Origin: Deltaproteobacteria bacterium
Lineage (GTDB): Bacteria; Myxococcota_A; UBA9042
Assembly: GCA_016875335.1 (NCBI GenBank)
Contig: VGRO01000012.1
Location: 1-61,039 of the forward strand
Reading direction: 5' to 3'
DNA: 61,039 nt
The position numbers were made by a program, and so were the translations under genes. Numbering within the stretch: the stretch's first letter is position 1; every line of letters begins with the position of its first letter. Under the pieces are notes generated by a model. The model was not told the origin of the DNA. It was given only the letters and a program-made list of their open reading frames with translations, and ran no database searches. Positions 14,877-25,507 of this stretch are shown one piece after another.

Positions 14877-16130
14877 ATGACCTGCGCGACCGCGGCCGTG
14901 TGCTGCGCCATCCTGCCCCGTCTGACCGTCGCGTTGCTCGCACCGGCCTTGATCATTGCGCTTTTTGGGAGATGTAGCGTATCGGCCGCTGGGGCCGACG
15001 CCCCGCCCTGGTCCGATGCCGCCTACGGCGAGCTGCACGCCCCTGCGCTGGATGCGGACGGCTTCGCAGAACCAGATGCCGCCGAGCGACACCAGCGGAT
15101 GGACGTCGGAACGGTCCAGACTTCCGCCCAGACCGGGTTGTCGCCGCCGGTCACGTTCGTGCTGCCTGGTTCGGCGCGCGCCGCGCTGGTGACGCTGACC
15201 GGACCCGCCGGCGCGCATCTGGCACTGTCGCGCTGGCAGTCGGGCGGCGGGCCGTTGCTGGTGGTGCCCGGCTGGGTGTCCGGGCCGCACGCCCCGCTGC
15301 TCTGCACCCAGGGCTGTACCTTTCGGCAGTCGGCGCGTCCTGCGCAGCAGGTGTCGCTTGCGCCCAACGCACCGCTGCCGGTGCAATTGGGCGGCACGAA
15401 CGAGGTGATCGTGCACGCCTTCGCCTGGGACGGTGCGGCGGCGCCCAAGCCGGTCGCAGCCCAGGTGTCCGTCACCGTCGACGTCCTGCACGCCCAACCC
15501 CTGGCGTCGGGCCGACTTGCCGTCAACGTGTGCTTGACCGGCGCCGCCGGCCTCACCGCTGCGTTGGCCCGCAGGCACGCGCGGTTGGCCGAGGCCATCG
15601 CCACCGTGCGCGAGATCTTCGCCGCGGTCGCCATCGACATCGCGGTCAACTATTTGGACGTGCCGGGCCCGCAGTTCGTGGTTCACGACACCAATGACGC
15701 CGAAATTTCAGCACTTTTCCTGTCCGCCCTGGGGGCTCCGGCCGGTGTCAACGTGTTCCTGGTGCAGGAGTTGACGTATTCCGACGATGGGCACGCCCTG
15801 CCCATGATCGGGCTGTCGGGCGGCGTACCGGGTCCATTTGGTGCGGCCGGGACCGCCCAGGCGGGCGTGGTGGTGGCGCTGCGCCTCGACGCCGGCCAGC
15901 CCGATCGGCTTGGTGTGGCAATTGCCCACGAGATCGGTCACTTTCTTGGGCTCTACCACAGCAGCGATCCAGCGGCGCCCGACGGCACACAACTGCACGA
16001 TCAACTGCCCGACACCGGCGAGAACGACGCCGCCAACCTGATGTACTGGTCGCCGCAGCCGCACAGCACCAAGATCACCGCCCAGCAGGCCGCCATCTTG
16101 CGGCAGAGCCCTTGGGTGCAGGCCAACTAG
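14877..16130 (+). CDS. secreted metzincin-type zinc metalloprotease
   Basis: 417 residues. A hydrophobic N-terminal segment (LTVALLAPALIIALFG) serves as a signal. The C-terminal third contains HEIGHFLGLYH at 351-361, the full HExxHxxGxxH zinc signature, and NLMYW about 35 residues later with the Met-turn (M389). The central region looks beta-sandwich-like and includes a Cys pair (LLCTQGCTF). Metzincins are extracellular endopeptidases, so secretion into the periplasm or medium is likely. The substrate is unknown. The stop codon abuts that of the convergent TPR/PEGA gene (TAG followed directly by TCA). Confidence 0.82.
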   Translation: MTCATAAVCCAILPRLTVALLAPALIIALFGRCSVSAAGADAPPWSDAAYGELHAPALDADGFAEPDAAERHQRMDVGTVQTSAQTGLSPPVTFVLPGSARAALVTLTGPAGAHLALSRWQSGGGPLLVVPGWVSGPHAPLLCTQGCTFRQSARPAQQVSLAPNAPLPVQLGGTNEVIVHAFAWDGAAAPKPVAAQVSVTVDVLHAQPLASGRLAVNVCLTGAAGLTAALARRHARLAEAIATVREIFAAVAIDIAVNYLDVPGPQFVVHDTNDAEISALFLSALGAPAGVNVFLVQELTYSDDGHALPMIGLSGGVPGPFGAAGTAQAGVVVALRLDAGQPDRLGVAIAHEIGHFLGLYHSSDPAAPDGTQLHDQLPDTGENDAANLMYWSPQPHSTKITAQQAAILRQSPWVQAN

Positions 16131-17231
16131 TCAGAAATCCAAAGAAACCATTACCGATGCGCCGTCGGGCCGCCAGATCGGCGCGACCCGCACGGCCGAT
16201 GTCGCCGCCCCCGACTGCGACGGGTCGATGACCGGGGCGGCCAGTGCGGCCAGCCCGGTCGCGATGCCGATCATGGCGGTGGCCCCGCCGGCGGCGGCCG
16301 TCACGACGGTCCAGGTGCTCACCGTCGACTTGAGTTGCGTGCCTTCGGCCAGTGCCGCTGCACACTCCTGTTGCTTGGTCAGGGCGTCGATGTAGCCGAT
16401 GCGACAAGGTTTTCGGTCCGAATTCAGATACTTGGCGCGCGTTGCCTCCAGCGGCTGGCCGGTTGCCGGATCGAAACGATCCGCGTAGGTGCCGTAGTTG
16501 GCCCAATACAGCGCGCCCGATAGCGCGGTGACGCCGACGCCCACGGCCGTGGCCACGCCCAGCCGCCACGTCCACGTGTGATCGCGCGGCAGCGTCGCCG
16601 GATCGACCGGCGCCACCATGACCACCTCGACGTCCTTGATTTCGCCCGGACCCACCGTCACGGCGGCGCGCTCGAACGGCAGCCGTTTCTCCAGGGTCAC
16701 ACGCACACTGTGGGTGCCGGCCGTCACTTTGAGCTCGCCCGCCGCATCGACGTCGGCCGGCTTTCCGTCCACCTCGAGCCGTGCTCCGCTCGGCAGGCCC
16801 TTGAACTTGAGCACGCCCGGCCTGGAATTGAGGATGTCCTTGATCGCGGCAACGCGCGCCACGGTCTGCTCGCGATCCTGCAGGTAGTCCTTGGTCATGG
16901 GCGCAAGCCGCAGGAAATGCTCGTAGTAGATCCGCGCCTTTTCGAGCTGCGCCGCCCGATCGAACGCCTTGGCGAGCGCGAGCGCGATGAGCGGTTCCTT
17001 GTCGTAGCGCGCCCACGCCCTCTGGAAGTAGTCCCGCGCCGCGTCGTAGTCGCCCGCCTTGAAGGCGTTCTTGCCCAGCTTGAACAGTTCGCGCGACTCT
17101 TCGCGGGCCTTCTCCTCCTCGGCGCTCAAGGGCTCCTGGGCTTGCGCGACTGCTGGCACAGCCGCGCAAAGCAGCGCAAGCCGCACCCACCACACCAGGG
17201 CGCGGCGGCCCCAACCGATTGCGTTGTGCAT
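16131..17231 (-). CDS. TPR and PEGA-domain membrane protein
   Basis: 366 residues from the ATG at 17231. A signal peptide ending near VAQAQ is followed by a helical TPR-like region (about 34-115, with AFKAGDYDAARDYFQRAWARY). A PEGA-type beta domain (about 138-205, PSGARLEVDGKPADV) and two hydrophobic segments (near WRLGVATAVGVGVTALSGALYW and VVTAAAGGATAMIGIATG) follow. The gene starts five bases after the kinase stop, so the two are co-transcribed and likely translationally linked. Pairing of a Ser/Thr kinase with a TPR-PEGA protein is frequent in myxobacteria, and the PEGA protein may be a partner or substrate. The role is inferred from context. Confidence 0.75.
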   Translation of the reverse strand: MHNAIGWGRRALVWWVRLALLCAAVPAVAQAQEPLSAEEEKAREESRELFKLGKNAFKAGDYDAARDYFQRAWARYDKEPLIALALAKAFDRAAQLEKARIYYEHFLRLAPMTKDYLQDREQTVARVAAIKDILNSRPGVLKFKGLPSGARLEVDGKPADVDAAGELKVTAGTHSVRVTLEKRLPFERAAVTVGPGEIKDVEVVMVAPVDPATLPRDHTWTWRLGVATAVGVGVTALSGALYWANYGTYADRFDPATGQPLEATRAKYLNSDRKPCRIGYIDALTKQQECAAALAEGTQLKSTVSTWTVVTAAAGGATAMIGIATGLAALAAPVIDPSQSGAATSAVRVAPIWRPDGASVMVSLDF

Positions 17232-17235
17232 GGCC

Positions 17236-19026
<1,791 letters not shown>

Positions 19027-19602
19027 CCGATCGGATCTCCGTGGTGCGTCGCGCGGCCGCCTTCGCCACGGCAGAGGCAGCGCGAGCGCGACCCGACAAG
19101 GTAGCATGGGCCGCCCACCCGCACAAAGATTGGACGGCTGGCGTGCCGCTCGGGTTCGGGCCGTCTGCGAGCGCGGGCCGTCCGTGCGACCGCAGAGACG
19201 ATGAACTTGGCGAGCCGCACCGCCACGGCCATGGACCAATCCGACGGCGTGAATCGTCCTGGCGATGACGGCGGGCGCGATTGACACCGGACTGCAACCT
19301 GGCATAGGTTTAGCGCGATGCGTGTCGGCGTCGGCGCGAGCTTGGGGGCTTGCGGTACGTCGATCGGGCAGGCGCGGAGGCGCGGCAGGGACGCAAGACG
19401 CAGGCAGTCGCCAGGCTGCGCGCGGCATCGCGGACCAAACCGAGTCGCCGTGCGTCGCAGCATCGCCGGATGGTCGCCACCGCGAGCGCGGGGGCAACGC
19501 CGGTCGCGATGGCGGTTGGGCGGTCGGACGTGCGTCGATCGCGGATTCGTGGCGCCACCGCAAGCCAGCCCAACCTGCGCATCGCCACAACCTGAGGTCG
19601 CC
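19027..19602. other. divergent intergenic region between kinase and TonB-like gene
   Basis: 576 bases without a supported gene. Open frames here lack ribosome sites and recognisable products. A promoter-like TTGACA pair is annotated at 19281. Otherwise I see nothing definite. Confidence 0.5.
19281..19310 (+). promoter_or_regulatory. possible sigma-70-type promoter of the first AgmX-like gene
   Basis: TTGACA (exact -35 consensus) at 19281-19286 and TAGGTT at 19305-19310, 18 bases apart. The -10 box is weak. A similar arrangement with the same TTGACACCG start precedes the tandem paralogue, which supports conservation. Confidence 0.4.
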
Positions 19603-21393
19603 ATGAGCACTGCCAATCGCCATCTCCGCCTCGGCATCGTCTATCGCGGCAGCATCATCCACGAAGAGCTGATCGATCGCCGCATCGACATCTCGATCGG
19701 CCGCCGGGCGGGTTCGACCATCCACGTCGCACCCAAATCGCATCCCGATTTCCCGGAATTCGTCGACTTTTTGGTCATCGACAACAACCAGTACCACCTC
19801 GTGGTGCCGGCCGATCCCAACGCAAAGATCAGCCTGCGCGGCGCAGCCAATCCAGGCGAGCCCAAGACCGTCAAAGGCCGGCGGGCCATCCCTGTCGAGG
19901 GCGTCACCGCCGGCTCGCTGGTGTCGGGCGACGTCACGGTGATGTTCCAGTTCGTCCGCGGCGACACGACGCCCACGATCACCCGCGAACGCACCGTGCT
20001 GCGCTTGGGATTGGTCTACGACGATCGGCTCATCGACGACCGCATCTTCCCCGACGACAAGCTGGTGTCGGTCGGCACCCAGCGCGCCAACACCATTGTG
20101 CTGCCCGATGAGGACTACCAGGGGCCGAGCCTGACCTTCCTGAACCACAAGGACGGTTCGATTTCGATGCGGGCCCCCGAGGGCATGAAGATCCGTTTGG
20201 CCGTCGACGGCGCGCCGATGGAGATCAAGGAGTTGGAAGCCAAGGGCAAGGCCCGCAAGGAAGGCACCGACATGGTGTGCCACCTGAGCCTGGGTACCCG
20301 CGGCCGCGCCACCATGGGCCAGCACACCCTGCTTTTCCAAGTGGTCAAGCAGTCGGTGACCATTCCGGCCATGCCCAGCCGCGGTCTGGCTGAAAAGGTG
20401 GTGGCGGGCGCGCTCGCCGAGCCGGCGTGGTGGATCTCATTTGGCGTGTCGTTCCTGCTCATCCTGGGCGTCATCTTCCAGGCGCACTACTTCGAGAAGA
20501 CCACCAACAAGTTCCTCAAGGCCCGCCAGGAAGAACAGGCTTCGCGCGGCAGCTTTGAGCAGATCCTGGAGATGAAAGAAGAGATCAAGGTCGAGGAGAA
20601 GAAGGAAGAGGAGCCCAAAAAGGTCGAGACCGAGATCGTGCCCAAAGAGGTCAAGGAGAAGGTGGACAAGAAGCCCGAGAAAGTCGAGCGCAAGGCCGAG
20701 AAAGCAGACACCGCCAAGGCCGAAAAGCCGCAGTCGGTGGGAGAAAAGATCGACCCGACCGAGAAGACTGCCCGCGCCACCAAGGCCGTCGAGGAGAAGA
20801 CCGTGGCCGGCGCTTTCAAGGGCCTGGGCGGATCGACCAAGTTCTTCCAGGAGGCGGGCGAGGGCGAGGCCGGCGATGTGGTCGCCAAGAACTTCGGCGG
20901 CACCGGCGATGCAGGCGACGGGTCCGACAAGGGTCCGGGCGGCGGCGGCGTCAAGCTGGCCGCGGGCGCCAAGGCCGGCGGCACGGTCGAGAAGGTCGCC
21001 AAAGGCAAGACCGGCGGCTTCGAGAAGCGGTCGACCGAAGACACCAAGACGGTCGTCGCAAAGAAGGAAGACGCAGTGGTAATCAAGATGAGCGGCGAGA
21101 CCGGCGGATCGGGCGAAAACAAGGCCGAGGTCGCCAAGGTCATCTCGCGCAAGAACTCGGCGGTTCAGCGCTGCTACGAGCAGGCCCTGCGCGACAATCC
21201 CGATGTCGGCGGCAAGGTCAAGGTCACCTTCACGGTCGGTACCGAAGGGACCATCACCGACGTCAGCGTGTCAGGCGCGACCGGCGGCTTCGCGGACTGC
21301 ATCAAGAGCAAGTTCGAGAGCATCCGCGGCCTGCCGACGCTATCCAGTCCGCAGACCTTCAACCAGAGCTACGTGTTCAGCAAGAGCCAGTAG
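19603..21393 (+). CDS. AgmX/PglI-type TonB-like envelope protein (paralogue 1)
   Basis: 596 residues. The N-terminal ~270 residues are cytoplasmic and contain two copies of one beta-rich domain, starting at LRLGIVYRGS and again at LRLGLVYDDR, with FHA-like character. One membrane helix lies at about 276-298. A long Lys/Glu-rich stretch able to span the periplasm follows, then a Gly-rich segment. The C-terminal domain contains NSAVQRCYEQALRDNPDVGG and KVTFTVGTEGTITDVSVSG, the hallmark of AgmX/PglI C-terminal (TonB-like) domains. By family analogy it couples an ExbB/ExbD-type motor to outer-membrane or surface partners, as in gliding or transport complexes of Myxococcus. No motor gene is adjacent; the nearest set is at 0.5-3 kb. 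Confidence 0.82.
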   Translation: MSTANRHLRLGIVYRGSIIHEELIDRRIDISIGRRAGSTIHVAPKSHPDFPEFVDFLVIDNNQYHLVVPADPNAKISLRGAANPGEPKTVKGRRAIPVEGVTAGSLVSGDVTVMFQFVRGDTTPTITRERTVLRLGLVYDDRLIDDRIFPDDKLVSVGTQRANTIVLPDEDYQGPSLTFLNHKDGSISMRAPEGMKIRLAVDGAPMEIKELEAKGKARKEGTDMVCHLSLGTRGRATMGQHTLLFQVVKQSVTIPAMPSRGLAEKVVAGALAEPAWWISFGVSFLLILGVIFQAHYFEKTTNKFLKARQEEQASRGSFEQILEMKEEIKVEEKKEEEPKKVETEIVPKEVKEKVDKKPEKVERKAEKADTAKAEKPQSVGEKIDPTEKTARATKAVEEKTVAGAFKGLGGSTKFFQEAGEGEAGDVVAKNFGGTGDAGDGSDKGPGGGGVKLAAGAKAGGTVEKVAKGKTGGFEKRSTEDTKTVVAKKEDAVVIKMSGETGGSGENKAEVAKVISRKNSAVQRCYEQALRDNPDVGGKVKVTFTVGTEGTITDVSVSGATGGFADCIKSKFESIRGLPTLSSPQTFNQSYVFSKSQ

Positions 21394-21416
21394 CTCACCG
21401 CCAACCCGACCCCGCG

Positions 21417-21457
21417 CGGCGCGCTCGGATCTGGTTCCCGGCGCGCCGTCGCATTTT
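21417..21457 (+). terminator. possible rho-independent terminator after paralogue 1
   Basis: CGGCGCGC at 21417-21424 pairs perfectly with GCGCGCCG at 21441-21448. After four bases comes ATTTTT (21453-21457 holds the T run). The loop is long (16 bases), so this is a moderate candidate. Confidence 0.4.
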
Positions 21458-21664
21458 TCGCGGGTTGTGCCGGGCCCGCCACAATCCGGTCACGTCCCGG
21501 CGCGTCGTGCGCGTTCCGTTTCGTGTGGGATTGTGAGCTACACAGGCCTTCGCGAACCAGCCTGCGCCGCCGCGCGTCGAATCTGCCGCGCTGCCGCGGT
21601 GCGTTCGGGCAACGGCAAGCCAGGCGGCGCGCGCTCCGAGGGGTCTCGGTGGCGCTGTGTGCGT

Positions 21665-21694
21665 TTGACACCGCGCTGCGGGCGCATCTACCAT
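21665..21694 (+). promoter_or_regulatory. possible sigma-70-type promoter of the second AgmX-like gene
   Basis: TTGACA at 21665-21670 and TACCAT at 21689-21694, 18 bases apart. The -35 box and following bases (TTGACACCG) match the element upstream of paralogue 1. The leader would be about 130 bases. Confidence 0.45.
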
Positions 21695-21830
21695 GCTGGG
21701 CTGCGGCGGTGGTCGCCGTGTCCCTGATGACGCCAAGCTCTTGAAGATATAGCAAAATCTGGAAACGCTGCCGGCAGACAACGCCGCCATCGACGCACCT
21801 GCCCGCCGGCACCGCCGGGAGCGAGAGGAC

Positions 21831-23615
21831 ATGGGCCTGGACACGAGCCGCGTACTGCGCATTGGTGTCGTCTACCGCGGCCACGTGGTGGCTGAGCGCG
21901 TGTTGGACCGGCGCGTCGACGTGTCGGTGGGCACCCGCGCCGACTGCACCGTGCAAGTGACATCGAAGGACTACCCGGAGTTTCCCGCCCATGTGCCGGT
22001 CGCCCTGGTTCACCAGGGTGCCTATCACGTCGTGGTGCCTGCCGATCCGGCCCACGGCATCAACCTGCGCGGCGGCCCGGCCGGGGCGTCCGACGCCATC
22101 AAGCAGCAGGCGGTCACCGTCAAGGGCATCAAGGCGGTGCCCGCCGAACCCTTCAACGGCGGCTCGCTCACGTTGGGCGATGTCATCGTGATGTTCCAGT
22201 TCGTGCGCGGCGATGCGGTGCCGACGGTCACGCGCGAACGAACCGTGCTGCGCATCGGCTTGGTCCACGATGCCAGGCTGCTGTCGGACCAGATCTTCGA
22301 ACTTGGGAGGCCGGTGACCATTGGGGCTGCCGCGCGCGACACCCTGGTCCTGCCCGACGTCGAGTACAAGGGGCCCTCGGCGTGGTTCTTCGGGCCCAAG
22401 AACGCCCAGAACTTTGACGTCAAGCTGCCCAAAGACTGCCAGCTCAAGGTCGCAATCGACGGCGTGCCGATGGACCAGGCCGAGCTCGTGGCCAAGAAGC
22501 ACGTCACCCAACAGGGCGAACTGCTGCACCTCAAGCTGCCGCTCAAGTCCCGCGGTCGCGCATCGCTCGGTCCTTACACGCTGCTCTTCCAGGTGGTCCG
22601 GCAGTCGGTCACCGTGCCGGCGATGCCGCGCAAAAGCTTGGCCGGTCAGCTCTTCGGATCGCTGTGGGCCGATTCGGCCTGGACGGCGTCGCTGGCGATC
22701 TCGTTCCTGCTTTTCGGGTCGATCGTGGCGCAGGCGCGCATCTACTACGAGACGCACGAAAAGTTCCTGCAGCGCGCCCAGGCCGAAGAGGAACGCGATC
22801 AAGCCATCTACGACGTCCAGGTGGAGGAAAAAGAGGAACCCAAGGAAGAAAAGAAGCCCGAAGTCGACATCTTGAGCGACAAGGCCAAAGCCGAGCAGGA
22901 AAAAGAGAACAAGGAAGACAAGAAGAAGCCCGACAAGACGCCCAAGGAGGACAAGCCGCAGTCGCAGGGACGCCAACTCAACCCCGACGAAATCAAGGCG
23001 CAGGCCCGCGCGCGCGTCGACAAGGAGACCGTGGCGGGCGCCTTCAAGCAGTCGAGCAAGTTCTTTGCCGAGGCCGGCGAGGGCGAGACGGGCGATGTCG
23101 TCGCGCGCACGTTCAGTGGATCGGGTGAGGCCGACGCCGACAAGGAGGGCGGTCCGGGAACGGGCGTCAAGCTCGCTGCTGGTTCCGGGGCAGGTGGCGG
23201 CACCGTCGAAAAGGTCCAGGGCGGCAAGCCGGGCGGGTTCGGCGACCGCAGCACCGACGTGGCCAAGACCGAGGTCAAGAAAGAAGAGAAGGCGGTCCAA
23301 GTCGTCCTCAAGTCGGGCGGCATGGACGGCGACGGAGAAGGCAAGACCGAGGTCGCCCGCGTCATCCAACGCAAGAATTCTGCCGTGCAGCGCTGCTACG
23401 AGCAGGCGTTGCGCGAAAACCCCGATGTCGGCGGCAAGGTCAAGGTCACCTTCACGGTGGGGACCGCCGGCACAATCACCGATGTCAGCGTCTCGGGGGC
23501 CCAGGGAGCGTTCGAAGAGTGCATCAAGGCCAAGTTCACCTCGATTCGCGGCCTGCCGACCCTGCCGAGCCCGCAGACCTTCAGCCAAAGCTACATTTTC
23601 CAGAAAGGCAGTTGA
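21831..23615 (+). CDS. AgmX/PglI-type TonB-like envelope protein (paralogue 2)
   Basis: 594 residues, collinear with paralogue 1. It has two N-terminal beta domains (from LRIGVVYRGH and LRIGLVHDAR), a membrane helix at about 283-301, and a long Lys/Glu/Asp-rich spacer. It shares the motif ETVAGAFK...KFFAEAGEGETGDVV, and the C-terminal domain reads NSAVQRCYEQALRENPDVGG. The C-terminal domain is nearly identical to that of paralogue 1 while the cytoplasmic domains have diverged. This suggests the same periplasmic partner but different cytoplasmic inputs. The coaE reading frame begins at the last bases of this gene, making a coupled unit with two housekeeping-type genes. Confidence 0.82.
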   Translation: MGLDTSRVLRIGVVYRGHVVAERVLDRRVDVSVGTRADCTVQVTSKDYPEFPAHVPVALVHQGAYHVVVPADPAHGINLRGGPAGASDAIKQQAVTVKGIKAVPAEPFNGGSLTLGDVIVMFQFVRGDAVPTVTRERTVLRIGLVHDARLLSDQIFELGRPVTIGAAARDTLVLPDVEYKGPSAWFFGPKNAQNFDVKLPKDCQLKVAIDGVPMDQAELVAKKHVTQQGELLHLKLPLKSRGRASLGPYTLLFQVVRQSVTVPAMPRKSLAGQLFGSLWADSAWTASLAISFLLFGSIVAQARIYYETHEKFLQRAQAEEERDQAIYDVQVEEKEEPKEEKKPEVDILSDKAKAEQEKENKEDKKKPDKTPKEDKPQSQGRQLNPDEIKAQARARVDKETVAGAFKQSSKFFAEAGEGETGDVVARTFSGSGEADADKEGGPGTGVKLAAGSGAGGGTVEKVQGGKPGGFGDRSTDVAKTEVKKEEKAVQVVLKSGGMDGDGEGKTEVARVIQRKNSAVQRCYEQALRENPDVGGKVKVTFTVGTAGTITDVSVSGAQGAFEECIKAKFTSIRGLPTLPSPQTFSQSYIFQKGS

Positions 23616-24313
23616 TCGCCTTGGCGACCGCGGCGGGCGGGCCACTGCAGCCAGGCACCGCGAGCCAACCCGGCCGGTGCGTCGTTGGTCTGTGCGGCGG
23701 CGTCGGATGCGGCAAGTCGACCGCTGCACGGTGGCTGCAGCAGTGGGGCGCCCTGCACTGCGACGTTGACGCCATCGGCCACCAGGTTCTCGGCCGAGGC
23801 GAGCCGGGTGCGCAGGCGGTCGCGGCGCGCTTCGGGCCTTCCATCCTGGACAAGACGGGCACAGTCGATCGCAAAGTCCTGGGCGCGCTGGTGTTCTCCG
23901 ACCCTGCCGCGCTGGCAGTCCTCAACGCCCTGCTCCACCCGCTGATGTGCGCCCGGATCGACGGGCAGATCGAGGCGTGGCAGAGCGCGCCGGCCGCGCC
24001 CGCGCTGTTCGTCGTCGACGCGGCGCTGTTGTTCGACATGGGGCTGGACAGCCGCTGTGACGAGACCTTGGCGATCAGCGCGCGCCAGGACGTGCAGGTG
24101 GCGCGCATCGCGGCCGCGCGCGGCCTCAGCGAGCAGCAAGCCCGCGATCGCGTGGCAGCCCAACCGGCCGCGGCCCAGTGGCGGCGTCGCGCGTCGGCGG
24201 TGATTGACAACGATGGTTCGCTGGGCGAGTTTGCGCAGGCTGTGGCCCGCTGGTGGAGCGACCTCTCGACGCGGCGGGCGCTTGGCCTTGCCGTGCCGGA
24301 ACGGGACGAATGA
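23612..24313 (+). CDS. coaE: dephospho-CoA kinase
   Basis: 233 residues from a TTG at 23612. That TTG overlaps the previous stop (TTGA) and is preceded by AGAAAGG; no ATG or GTG is available before the P-loop. The enzyme phosphorylates dephospho-CoA in the last step of CoA synthesis. VVGLCGGVGCGKSTAARWL is the P-loop, DVDAIGHQVL is the conserved D-D/A-H segment, and FVVDAALLFDMGLD matches the family's PLL-E region with substitutions. RAS-type residues near the end and the overall length fit CoaE. It carries about 25 residues before the P-loop, more than usual, consistent with an uncertain start. Confidence 0.88.
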   Translation: MIALATAAGGPLQPGTASQPGRCVVGLCGGVGCGKSTAARWLQQWGALHCDVDAIGHQVLGRGEPGAQAVAARFGPSILDKTGTVDRKVLGALVFSDPAALAVLNALLHPLMCARIDGQIEAWQSAPAAPALFVVDAALLFDMGLDSRCDETLAISARQDVQVARIAAARGLSEQQARDRVAAQPAAAQWRRRASAVIDNDGSLGEFAQAVARWWSDLSTRRALGLAVPERDE

Positions 24314-25359
24314 CTGCCACCTGCCGCACCTGCCTGGTCACTGGCTTTCCCCTGGACGCCGCGCGCCGCGTGGCGCTCGAACTGGCGGCCCAAGGCGACC
24401 GGGTGTTGCTGCTCGCCCGTGACAAGTTCGTGCCGGACGCGCGCCGGTTGACCGAGATCACGGCGGCGACCACCCCGGGCCGCATCGAAGTGCTCGTCGG
24501 CGACATCTTGGCCGTCGACCTTGGCCTCGACGGCGCGACCGTGCGCCGGATCCATGCCGAAGTGGGCGAGGTGCACCATCTCGCCGCCATCCATTACCTG
24601 GGAATCGACGCTCCGCGCATGCGCCAGGTCAACGTCGACGGCCTGCGCGAAGCCCTGGAGTTGTCGCTCGGCATGGTGCAACTCAAACGCGTCTGCGTCT
24701 GGTCCACGGTGTTCGTGGCGGGCAACCGCACGGGCACGGTGTACGAGCACCAGCTCGAAAAAGGCCAGCAGTTCCGCAACCCGTACGAGCGCACCAAGGC
24801 CCAAGCCGAGGCGCTGGCACGGTCGGCGATGGCTCGCTTGCCGCTCACCGTCGTGCGCGTGCCGAACCTGCTCGGCGACAGTCGCACAGGTCAGGCCGGT
24901 CGCCTCGACGGCGTGTATTCCGTAGCCAGTTCGATCGTGCACCATGCCGAACCGGTGCGCCTGCCGGTGCCTGGCGCGCACCCGCTGCACGTGGTCCCCG
25001 TCGACTTCGCTGTGCAGGCAGCCGTGGCGCTCACCCGCCACCCAGACGGCATCGGTGGCACGTTCCATGTGGTGGACGAGGCCCCGTTGACCGCGCGGGC
25101 GTTCTTCGATGCGGTCGCGGATGCAGCGGGCCGACCGCGGCCGGTCGTCACCCTGCAAAGCCGTTTGGGCCACGCACTGGCCCGCATGCCGGCGTGGTCC
25201 AAGCAGGCGCGCCACGACCACGGACTGCTCGATTGGTTCGAGAGCGACGTGCGCTTCGACGCGACGCGGGCCCGCCAGTTGCTCGGTGCGCTGCGCTGCC
25301 CGCCCGTCGCCAGCTACGTCGACAACCTGGTCGCCTGGCTGCGCGACCGCGACGACTGA
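24310..25359 (+). CDS. NAD(P)-binding SDR/epimerase-type oxidoreductase
   Basis: 349 residues; the ATG at 24310 overlaps the coaE stop (ATGA). It is an extended short-chain dehydrogenase with a Rossmann beta strand CLVTGFPLDAARRVA. The usual glycine-rich loop is altered to TGFPxDAAR, which is seen in a subgroup of deltaproteobacterial enzymes. NPYERTKAQAEAL supplies the catalytic Tyr-Lys pair, VCVWSTVFVAG the serine region, and VRVPNLLGDSRTG a later family motif. It resembles the NAD-binding domain of fatty acyl-CoA reductases (male-sterility type). The substrate is unknown; a lipid or sugar-nucleotide role is plausible. Confidence 0.78.
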   Translation: MTATCRTCLVTGFPLDAARRVALELAAQGDRVLLLARDKFVPDARRLTEITAATTPGRIEVLVGDILAVDLGLDGATVRRIHAEVGEVHHLAAIHYLGIDAPRMRQVNVDGLREALELSLGMVQLKRVCVWSTVFVAGNRTGTVYEHQLEKGQQFRNPYERTKAQAEALARSAMARLPLTVVRVPNLLGDSRTGQAGRLDGVYSVASSIVHHAEPVRLPVPGAHPLHVVPVDFAVQAAVALTRHPDGIGGTFHVVDEAPLTARAFFDAVADAAGRPRPVVTLQSRLGHALARMPAWSKQARHDHGLLDWFESDVRFDATRARQLLGALRCPPVASYVDNLVAWLRDRDD

Positions 25360-25418
25360 TGCAGCGACAAATGGCGCACGTGGGCCGATCGGGGGCGCGC
25401 ATGGACCGCCTTCATAAG

Positions 25419-25447
25419 TTGCCACGCATTGCAAGTACTGCTATACG
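25419..25447 (+). promoter_or_regulatory. sigma-70-type promoter for the FHA-GGDEF gene
   Basis: TTGCCA at 25419-25424 (five of six consensus bases) and TATACG at 25442-25447, separated by exactly 17 bases. It lies in an unusually AT-rich patch of this intergenic space and would give a leader of about 50 bases. Confidence 0.55.
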
Positions 25448-25507
25448 CCTGACCCGATCCGCGCCCGCCCCCGGCGCCCCTACCCTGCCCTTCCGTTGGG
25501 TTGCCCG

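Larger units (their letters stand above)
21394..21830. other. intergenic region between the two AgmX-like paralogues
   Basis: 437 bases. Holds a possible terminator at 21417-21457 and a promoter-like element at 21665-21694. No gene is supported. Confidence 0.5.

Noticed and set aside
19027-20340. N-terminal extension of the Ser/Thr kinase
   Set aside because: The upstream open frame crosses the divergent gene's start and has shadow-like composition. The zinc-ribbon start at 19026 has a ribosome site.
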